This document shows positions 57,908 to 64,000 of a DNA stretch of 64,000 nucleotides, piece after piece. The notes below the pieces were generated by a model, which saw only the letters and a program-made list of their open reading frames with translations, was not told the DNA's origin and did no database searches. The position numbers were made by a program, and so were the translations under genes. Numbering within the stretch: position 1 is the stretch's first letter; the number at the start of each line of letters is the position of its first letter. This DNA is from Alicyclobacillus fastidiosus (GTDB lineage Bacteria; Bacillota; Bacilli; Alicyclobacillales; Alicyclobacillaceae): NCBI RefSeq assembly GCF_026651875.1, contig NZ_CP104067.1, positions 248,001 to 312,000 on the forward strand. The letters are read 5' to 3'.

Positions 57908-60558
57908 ACATCGTATCGGTCCGCCATATCGATGGCCCGAACGTATACCTTTATAAACCGATTTTGGTTGCACGTGTTCATTTGGAATCCTACACGGACA
58001 AGGAGAGTTTCGACTTTCCTGGATTTACCGAAAAACTGTTGGAATTGCTGCCTGGACTCAGAGAGCACCACTGTGCCAAAGGGGCGCCAGGAGGGTTTGT
58101 GGAACGGCTTTACGGAGGCACTTATTTCGGCCACATCGTCGAGCACGTGACCATCGAGTTGGCGACGCTCGCGGAACTGGACGTCCACTATGGAAAAACA
58201 GTCTACGCGGACGGGCCTGGCATCTACGACATCGTCATGGAGTGCAAGTCGTTTGATGGGCAAACGGTTTTGCTCGAACGCGCGATGGAGCTCGTACGGC
58301 GCCTGACCGAAGGGAAGTCCGAAGGGCTTACTGAATATATCTCGCAGGCGGTTGCGCAGGCGAAGCACATCGTGGCCAGTGAACAGTTGGGACCCAGCAC
58401 CCAGGCCATCGCTGACGCCTGTGCGAGGCGACAGATTCCGTTTCGCCGCATCGGCGATGGAAGTCTCCTGGAGCTTGGCCAAGGTGTGCATAGAAAGCGC
58501 ATCTCCGCGACCATCACGGATCAGACGTCGTGCGTCGCCGTCGACATCTCGTGCAACAAGGAATTGACGAAGGACATTCTGCGCGAAGGCGGGATTCCCG
58601 TCCCGGACGGCGGTGTCGCCCGCAGCGAAGCGGATGCGCTTCGCCTGTTCCACGCGCTGCGCGCCCCAGTCGTGATGAAGCCATTCGACGGTCGGCAGGG
58701 GCAGGGTGTCAGCCTGAACATCACCGACGAGTCGCAAGCGACGCGGGCGTTTCAAATCGCAAAGTCGTATTCGGATGAGGTACTCGTTGAGTCGTATGTG
58801 TTTGGGGAGAACCTTCGCCTGCTCGTCGTATCCGGAACTTGTGTGGCGGTATCGCGGCGCGACCCAGCTCACGTGGTAGGCGATGGCGTACATACCATTT
58901 CTGAGTTAATTGAAGAGGCCAATCAAGATCCGCGGCGCGGCGACGGGCACGAGCGCCCGCTGACGAAGATCCACCTAGACGAGGTCCTGCAGGAAACTCT
59001 CGTCAAAGCAGGGCGCACACTGGATTCCGTCCCGCAGGCGGGAGAACGGGTGGACTTGCGCGAGAGTGCGAACCTGTCGACGGGTGGCGAAGCACACGAC
59101 ATCACGCGGCAAATCCACCCCAGTTACAAGCGCCTGGCGGAGCGCAGTGCAAAACTCGTCGGGCTGGACGTCTGCGGCGTAGATATGGTGGTTCAGGAAA
59201 TTCAGGACGCCGCCACGGCCGACAATTGTGCCGTCATCGAAGTCAACGCGGCGCCTGGCATCCGCATGCATCAGCATCCATCACACGGCATGCCAATCGA
59301 CGTCGCGGATTACATCGTGGAATCTGTCTTTCCGCGCGGACAAAACGGCCGGATTCCAATCATTTCGGTCACAGGGACCAATGGAAAGACGACGACGACG
59401 CGCCTGATTGCGCACGGTATCCAGCGTGAGGGAAAAACCGTTGGCTGCACGACGACGGGTGGCGTGTACATCAACGATGAACTAATTCAACGCGGGGATA
59501 CGACTGGACCTCGCAGCGCACGCCTCGTTTTGTCGGACCCAGAAGTGGAAGTTGCGGTGCTCGAGACGGCGCGTGGCGGTATTGTGCGCGGAGGCCTCGC
59601 CTACGACAAGGCAGACGTGGCTGTACTAACCAATATTTCACTCGATCACATCGGGCAGGACGCCATCGACACGATTGAAGACCTCGTCCACGTCAAGTCG
59701 CTCGTCGCGGAGTGCGTGCACCCAGAGGGCACGGTGGTCCTCAACGCCGATGACGAGCATCTCGTGGCGCTGATGGAGCGTTTGCAGTCAGGCGTGGTGC
59801 TCACTTCATCGAGATCGGATAACCCTCTCGTATTGCGCCACCTGGCCATGGGCGGAACGGCATTCTACGTCGAAAACGGGGACCTTATCGAAGCGAACGG
59901 AGCCATGAAGCGCCACGTGATTGCCGTCGCAGACATTCCCATCACGATGCGGGGGACCATCGGATTTCACATCGAAAACGCACTGCTTGCGACAGCCGCG
60001 CTTCGCGCCGCGGGGCTGTCGAGAAGGTCTGTCGCACTCGCTCTGCGGCAGTTCCAACCAGAGGCGAATCGCGGGCGCTGTATGATGTATCGCATGCCAG
60101 GCGGCTTTCACATCATTCTTGACTACGCGCACAATGCAGCGGGATTTCAAGCGGTTGGCGAGTGGGTGAAGCGCCTGCCGCATCGACGGTTGTTTGGTAT
60201 CATCGGCGTGCCCGGCGACCGGGCCGATTCGGTGGTCGTGCAGTCGACAGAGGCGCTCGCCCCCGTATTTGACGCGTTTATCGTCAAAGAGGACGCGGAC
60301 AAACGGGGACGCGCCAACGGGGAAATCGCGCAGATGATGTCGCAGACTCTGCGACGAACTGTACCGCACAAGCCGACGCGTACGGTGCTCGCCGAGACAG
60401 AGGCGTTGGCTTACGCGTTAGACACCCTTCAGGCGGGCGATATCGTGTGCATGTTCTACGAGTCGTCCGAACCGCTTGAGCGGCTGTTGTTGGAACGCGG
60501 TGGTGAGCGAGTGACGGAAATCGCGATGTACACGAACAAAACGTACGCGATGTTGTAG
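57904..60558 (+). CDS. cphA: Cyanophycin synthetase
   Basis: An 884-residue enzyme that builds multi-L-arginyl-poly-L-aspartate, a nitrogen reserve. N-terminal CphA-specific domain (about 1-160, with GTYFGHIVEHVTIELA), ATP-grasp domain (about 215-480, VMKPFDGRQGQGVSLN and VIEVNAAPGIRMH), then a Mur ligase-like domain with P-loop GTNGKTTTTRL (about 491-501), ETARGGIVRGGLAYD and DYAHNAAGFQ. All catalytic segments are intact. In a two-gene operon with cphB between sspF and ispE, a place where B. subtilis has no such genes. Confidence 0.95.
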   Translation: MNIVSVRHIDGPNVYLYKPILVARVHLESYTDKESFDFPGFTEKLLELLPGLREHHCAKGAPGGFVERLYGGTYFGHIVEHVTIELATLAELDVHYGKTVYADGPGIYDIVMECKSFDGQTVLLERAMELVRRLTEGKSEGLTEYISQAVAQAKHIVASEQLGPSTQAIADACARRQIPFRRIGDGSLLELGQGVHRKRISATITDQTSCVAVDISCNKELTKDILREGGIPVPDGGVARSEADALRLFHALRAPVVMKPFDGRQGQGVSLNITDESQATRAFQIAKSYSDEVLVESYVFGENLRLLVVSGTCVAVSRRDPAHVVGDGVHTISELIEEANQDPRRGDGHERPLTKIHLDEVLQETLVKAGRTLDSVPQAGERVDLRESANLSTGGEAHDITRQIHPSYKRLAERSAKLVGLDVCGVDMVVQEIQDAATADNCAVIEVNAAPGIRMHQHPSHGMPIDVADYIVESVFPRGQNGRIPIISVTGTNGKTTTTRLIAHGIQREGKTVGCTTTGGVYINDELIQRGDTTGPRSARLVLSDPEVEVAVLETARGGIVRGGLAYDKADVAVLTNISLDHIGQDAIDTIEDLVHVKSLVAECVHPEGTVVLNADDEHLVALMERLQSGVVLTSSRSDNPLVLRHLAMGGTAFYVENGDLIEANGAMKRHVIAVADIPITMRGTIGFHIENALLATAALRAAGLSRRSVALALRQFQPEANRGRCMMYRMPGGFHIILDYAHNAAGFQAVGEWVKRLPHRRLFGIIGVPGDRADSVVVQSTEALAPVFDAFIVKEDADKRGRANGEIAQMMSQTLRRTVPHKPTRTVLAETEALAYALDTLQAGDIVCMFYESSEPLERLLLERGGERVTEIAMYTNKTYAML

Positions 60559-60601
60559 TTCCGGTCGCTCGAATTTTCCGCGTGCGCGACTTGACTTTGT
60601 C

Positions 60602-60640
60602 CTCCCACCTCGGCATGCTTAGTCCATGTCGAGGTGGGAG
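60602..60640 (+). promoter_or_regulatory. Hairpin overlapping the ispE ribosome binding site
   Basis: CTCCCACCTCG (60602-60612) is perfectly complementary to CGAGGTGGGAG (60630-60640), followed by TTTT. The 3' arm contains the ispE Shine-Dalgarno. It may act as the cphBA terminator, as a translational block for ispE, or as both. Confidence 0.65.
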
Positions 60641-60642
60641 TT

Positions 60643-61533
60643 TTGCTGTTAGAACGGGCGTACGCAAAAGTGAACCTGACGCTGGATGTGCTGCATCGGC
60701 GTCCTGACGGTTATCATGAAGTAGACATGGTGATGCAAAGCATAGATCTGTCGGATTTGGTCTGGCTTGAGCGCCACCCGGAAGACAGGATTGTCCTGGA
60801 GAGCAATGCCACATATGTACCCACGGACGACCGCAATCTCGCCGTCCAAGCAGCCAAGCTGTTCTTGCGGCGAACAGAGATCTCCGCGGGGGTACATATC
60901 AACCTGGAAAAAAATATCCCGGTGGCGGCTGGTTTGGCTGGCGGATCGAGTGATGCGGCAGCGACCCTGCGCGGGATGAACCGGCTGTTTGGAACGGGGC
61001 TCTCGCTCGACGAGCTCGCCGAAATGGGTGCCGAAATCGGTTCTGACGTGCCATTTTGCGTCTACGGGGGCACTGCCATCGCCCGCGGGCGCGGGGAGCA
61101 GCTCACCCGGGTGGAGCATCGGTGCCACATGTACGTGCTGCTCATCCATCCCCGCGTGTTCGTGTCGACGGCGGACATCTACAAAGGGCTTCGGCCGGGA
61201 GACTTCACTGTGCGGCCAACCAGCGAGCGGATGGTGGCGGCGCTGGTCGACGACGACGTCGACGTCATTCCGGCGCTTGTGAGCAACCGGTTGCAGCCTG
61301 TGACATTTGGCATCTATCCAGAGGTTCTGCAACTCTCGGAAAAGGTCGAGGCGGTTACGCGCCATCCTGTTCACATGTCCGGAAGCGGGCCCACACTGTT
61401 CTTGCTGGCGCCGACGATTCAGCAGGCCAACCGGATGTACAACGCACTACGGGGCATCATGCGGGATGTATATTTCTCGCAATTTGTAGGGAACGTATCA
61501 TCCCTGACGAGTTTGCAGCCAAAGTCGGAGTAA
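60643..61533 (+). CDS. ispE: 4-diphosphocytidyl-2-C-methyl-D-erythritol kinase
   Basis: A 296-residue GHMP kinase of the MEP isoprenoid pathway. YAKVNLTLDVLHRRPDGYHEV at the N-terminus, the GHMP ATP loop PVAAGLAGGSSDAAATL (about 92-108) and MSGSGPTLFLL near the end are typical. TTG at 60643 is 5 bases after AGGTGG; GTG at 60634 is inside that signal. The ribosome binding site lies in an 11-bp hairpin. Followed by purR, as in B. subtilis. Confidence 0.93.
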   Translation: MLLERAYAKVNLTLDVLHRRPDGYHEVDMVMQSIDLSDLVWLERHPEDRIVLESNATYVPTDDRNLAVQAAKLFLRRTEISAGVHINLEKNIPVAAGLAGGSSDAAATLRGMNRLFGTGLSLDELAEMGAEIGSDVPFCVYGGTAIARGRGEQLTRVEHRCHMYVLLIHPRVFVSTADIYKGLRPGDFTVRPTSERMVAALVDDDVDVIPALVSNRLQPVTFGIYPEVLQLSEKVEAVTRHPVHMSGSGPTLFLLAPTIQQANRMYNALRGIMRDVYFSQFVGNVSSLTSLQPKSE

Positions 61534-61565
61534 CGGTGGCGATACTATAGAAAGGGGGCAAGGTT

Positions 61566-62381
61566 GTGCAGCGTTCGGAGCGACTGATTCGATTAACACA
61601 GCTTCTTGTGGAGCGTCCGCTTCAGGCGCTGTCGCTTGCTCACCTCTCTGAGGCGTGGGACATCGCCAAATCCTCGCTGAGTGAGGATGTCGCCACCATT
61701 CGCAAGACGTTGGCGGAGGCACAGCGCGGAATCGTCGAAACGAGCGTCGGCGCACAAGGCGGCGTTCGCTTTCACTCCGGGGTTCCGATGGACGAAGCGC
61801 GCCAGTTCCTCGACGGATTGGCGCACAAACTGTCCAAGCCTGACCGCGTACTGCCGGGAGACTTTGTCTATTTGTCGGACGTGCTCGGAGATCCGCACGT
61901 GCTGGACACGGTGGGGCGCCTCGTCAGCATGCAGTATACGAACAAAGGCATCAATGTCGTCGTGACGGTGGAGACCAAGGGCATCACCTTAGCGGCGGCC
62001 ACTGCTCGCCATCTCAACGTGCCAATTGCGATAGTGAGGCGAGATCAACGGGTGACGGAGGGGCCGACCATCAGCACGCACTACGTGTCGGGATCGACCA
62101 GGAGAATTCAGACGATGTCACTCGGCAAACGCACGATTCCGCCGGACGCTCGCGCACTCATCGTCGACGACTTCATGCGCGCCGGAGCCACGGCTCGCGC
62201 CGTCGAACACTTACTGAAAGAGTTCTCCGCTACGGTCGTCGGCACAGCTGTCTTCATGGCGACGTCGCAACCGACCCACAAAATGGTCAACGACTACTTT
62301 GCGTTGTTGCGTGTCCATGAGGTCAGTGAACAGGGGGTTCACGTAGAGCCCGCTACACTGATTGACATTCAAAACGGCTAG
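61566..62381 (+). CDS. purR: Purine operon repressor PurR
   Basis: A 271-residue repressor with an N-terminal winged helix (RLIRLTQLLVERP, AKSSLSEDVATIRKTL) and a phosphoribosyltransferase-fold domain that binds PRPP through ALIVDDFMRAGATARA (about 197-212). GTG start follows GAAAGGGGG. It represses purine synthesis genes when PRPP is low. Order purR-ridA-spoVG-glmU is conserved. Confidence 0.95.
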   Translation: MQRSERLIRLTQLLVERPLQALSLAHLSEAWDIAKSSLSEDVATIRKTLAEAQRGIVETSVGAQGGVRFHSGVPMDEARQFLDGLAHKLSKPDRVLPGDFVYLSDVLGDPHVLDTVGRLVSMQYTNKGINVVVTVETKGITLAAATARHLNVPIAIVRRDQRVTEGPTISTHYVSGSTRRIQTMSLGKRTIPPDARALIVDDFMRAGATARAVEHLLKEFSATVVGTAVFMATSQPTHKMVNDYFALLRVHEVSEQGVHVEPATLIDIQNG

Positions 62382-62469
62382 TCCGCATTCGGTGACGCGA
62401 AGGCATGATGACCGCACTGCCCGTTTGTCACTGGCTGCTGGACGATTACCGTGTAAGGAGAGTATGTTC

Positions 62470-62844
62470 ATGAAGATCATCCATTCAAACGCAGCTCCGG
62501 CAGCCATTGGCCCGTACTCACAGGCCGTGGAAGTGGGGCCATTCCTGTATACTTCGGGACAGATTCCGCTGACGGCTGCCGGCGATGTCGTCGAGGGCGA
62601 CATCGGCGCACAGGTGAAGCAGGTGTTTGCCAACCTTGACGCGGTCCTCACTGAGGCACAGGCATCCCGTAACCAAGTTGTGAAAGCGACCATCTTCATG
62701 ACCAACTTGGCGGATTTCGGCGTGGTTAACAGCGCTTGCGAGACGTTTTTTGGCGACCATAAACCGGCGAGATCGACCGTGCAAGTGGCCGCTCTACCAC
62801 GTGGTGTACAGGTCGAAATCGAACTTATTGTCTACAAGGGTTGA
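62470..62844 (+). CDS. ridA: RidA family enamine/imine deaminase (YabJ)
   Basis: A 124-residue YjgF/YER057c/UK114 protein: GPYSQAVEVGPFLYTSGQIPL, KATIFMTNLADF, and the arginine-containing end motif PARSTVQVAALPRGVQVEIE are intact. ATG at 62470 is 9 bases after AAGGAG; ATG at 62464 is too close. It hydrolyses reactive enamines from PLP enzymes. Conserved next to purR. Confidence 0.95.
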   Translation: MKIIHSNAAPAAIGPYSQAVEVGPFLYTSGQIPLTAAGDVVEGDIGAQVKQVFANLDAVLTEAQASRNQVVKATIFMTNLADFGVVNSACETFFGDHKPARSTVQVAALPRGVQVEIELIVYKG

Positions 62845-62850
62845 GACACG

Positions 62851-62890
62851 TTGCGGCGGCGGGTTAGCGATGCTGGTACCGCCGCCGCAA
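62851..62890. terminator. GC-rich hairpin after ridA
   Basis: TTGCGGCGGCGG (62851-62862) and CCGCCGCCGCAA (62879-62890): 12-bp perfect stem, 16-base loop, just after the ridA stop. No T-run. Confidence 0.6.
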
Positions 62891-63059
62891 AGGTCGCATC
62901 TGGCTCTACTCGGCGTTTGCGCTTTGCGAATGTCTCGGGCTGACGAACTGTTCCCCTTCATTTACACCGCGATTCCCGCCATTCCCAAATACCTCTACCG
63001 TTTGACGAGTTTCAATTCGACAGGTTTCGAAAAGTTTTGAAAAAATTATGACGATGTGT

Positions 63060-63086
63060 GCAGGAGATTATATGGAAGTGTTGAAT
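63060..63086 (+). promoter_or_regulatory. Sigma-H promoter of spoVG
   Basis: -35 GCAGGAGAT (63060-63068), 11-base gap, -10 GTTGAAT (63080-63086), close to RNAGGAWWW-N11-RNNGAAT. spoVG is the model sigma-H gene in B. subtilis. An A/T-rich tract just upstream (63030-63050) is where AbrB binds in B. subtilis. Confidence 0.75.
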
Positions 63087-63139
63087 TGTGTCAAGAGGGA
63101 GAATCGCCCAAAGGGTAAGGATAGGGTGGTGACACAAGG

Positions 63140-63442
63140 GTGCAAATTACAGATGTACGGCTGCGCAGAGTAACCACAGATGGTCGCATGAAGGCAATTG
63201 CGTCGATTACGATTGATAGCGAGTTCGTCGTACACGATATTCGCATTATCGACGGAAACAATGGTATGTTTGTCGCGATGCCAAGCAAAAAAACACCCGA
63301 TGGTGAATTTCGAGACATTGCTCACCCAATTTCTTCGACGACGAGACAAAAAATACAAGAAGCGGTTCTCCAAGCTTATTATCGCGTCGGGGAATACACG
63401 GGAGCAGATGACGCATCAATTGTTGAAGAACCGACGGCTTAA
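63140..63442 (+). CDS. spoVG: SpoVG, RNA-binding sporulation regulator
   Basis: A 100-residue protein nearly collinear with Bacillus Spo[22 protein letters not shown], then [20 protein letters not shown] and [17 protein letters not shown] at 63140 with AGGGTGGTGA upstream. SpoVG binds RNA/DNA and affects septation and cortex formation. A sigma-H promoter and a terminator frame it. Confidence 0.96.
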   Translation: MQITDVRLRRVTTDGRMKAIASITIDSEFVVHDIRIIDGNNGMFVAMPSKKTPDGEFRDIAHPISSTTRQKIQEAVLQAYYRVGEYTGADDASIVEEPTA

Positions 63443-63456
63443 CCGAAATATCACCA

Positions 63457-63486
63457 AAACCCTGGCTTGTGGTCAGGGTTTTTTGC
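63457..63486 (+). terminator. Rho-independent terminator of spoVG
   Basis: AAAACCCTG (63457-63465) and CAGGGTTTT (63475-63483), then T residues. Confidence 0.9.
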
Positions 63487-63819
63487 AGTCAAACCGCAGT
63501 ATCCCTGTAGTTGGCTGAGTGGAATCCGTACCGGTTTTATCCAAATGAAGGTCTGAATCGTCTGTCTTGGTCGACCTCGGCCGCCGAGATTGTGTCCAAA
63601 TCAAGGCTATCACGTCATTCCACGTGACCCATCCCACCAATAACGTGTAAAATTGAATTGGTCTGTAGCCATCAGGTAAACTGAGGGACGACTCATCGTT
63701 GAATATAACCGGATGACTTGAGGAATTTCGAAACAGCGCTGCAGCCGGTGGTCCATAGGGTGCTGTGGCATCTGGCGACGGTGGATTTCGATGACCTGTC
63801 ACATCACGGAGGAGATAGC
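63487..63819. other. Intergenic region between spoVG and glmU
   Basis: About 330 bases. No gene with a ribosome binding site was seen. A TAAAAT near 63648 could be a -10 for glmU, without a clear -35. A minus-strand frame is open across it but has no supporting features. Confidence 0.4.
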
Positions 63820-64000
63820 ATGATTAGAAGCGCCATCGTGCTGGCGGCCGGGCACGGTAGCCGGATGAAGTCGAAGCGGCACAAGGTCTTACATGAAGTC
63901 TGCGGTAAGCCGATGATCTCGCACATTCTCGACACCCTCGAAGAAATGGGGTTGTCGCAGGTGATTGTGGTCGTCGGCCAACAGCGAGAAAAGGTTATGG
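63820..64000 (+). CDS. glmU: Bifunctional GlmU (UDP-GlcNAc pyrophosphorylase), 5' part
   Basis: The first 60 codons of glmU (gcaD), cut by the window end. IVLAAGHGSRMKSKRHKVLHEV is the nucleotidyltransferase signature (GxGTxMxS-like loop). GGAGGAGA precedes the ATG. It makes UDP-N-acetylglucosamine for the cell wall. The acetyltransferase half lies outside the window. Confidence 0.93.
   Translation, partial: MIRSAIVLAAGHGSRMKSKRHKVLHEVCGKPMISHILDTLEEMGLSQVIVVVGQQREKVM

Noticed and set aside
1..64000. CRISPR arrays, insertion sequences, integrase genes or prophage
   Set aside because: No regularly spaced repeats, transposase-like proteins, terminal inverted repeats with target duplications, or phage structural genes were found.

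Overview
The window reads as chromosome of an endospore-forming Bacillota with moderately high GC, most like the Alicyclobacillaceae. This is inferred from gene content and order (bofA, csfB, yabG, veg, sspF, spoVG, abrB), from many GTG/TTG starts behind strong AGGAGG-type ribosome binding sites, and from protein resemblance. No database search was possible. There are no insertion sequences, CRISPR arrays, rRNA genes or obvious prophage. The first gene is cut at its 5' end and the last (glmU) at its 3' end.

Left third (1-27 kb), accessory and metabolic: the tail of an FAD-dependent dehydrogenase; a divergent xylose-type sugar module (ROK repressor, palindromic operator, lipoprotein, half-size ATPase, permease); an M29 aminopeptidase; an ABC-F ribosome-protection ATPase behind a leader with a 7-codon upstream ORF and a transcription attenuator; gamma-glutamyltransferase; a TetR/YhgE pair; HelD; a GNAT acetyltransferase with an internal deletion; the yhaO-yhaN nuclease/SMC-like ATPase pair; a histidine phosphatase; glucokinase; and a run of small unknown proteins.

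Middle (27-34 kb): a Lys/fMet/Asp tRNA operon with a strong promoter; a 37-codon membrane peptide; part of the methionine salvage pathway (mtnD facing mtnW-mtnX-mtnB); asparagine synthetase; a YheC/D ATP-grasp protein; and comFB. The mtn region carries six exact and six near-exact DnaA boxes, several spaced 11 bp apart. This is the most striking unexplained signal in the window.

Right half (34-64 kb): the conserved origin-proximal block in essentially Bacillus subtilis order: tadA, tRNA-Ser, SRP RNA, dnaX, ebfC, recR, yaaL, bofA, csfB, yaaO, tmk, darA, holB, ricT, yabA, rsmI, abrB, metG, tatD, rnmV, rsmA, yabG, veg, sspF, ispE, purR, ridA, spoVG, glmU. Relative to that order yaaR, yabB, yazA and yabE are missing. 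A SpoVB-like flippase, a YkuK nuclease, a glycosyltransferase and a cyanophycin operon (cphB-cphA) are inserted. Readable regulation includes sigma-H (spoVG), sigma-F-like (csfB and, more tentatively, cphB), sigma-K (yabG) and tandem sigma-A (veg) promoters, a methionine T-box before metG, and two hairpins that would bury ribosome binding sites (yaaL, ispE).
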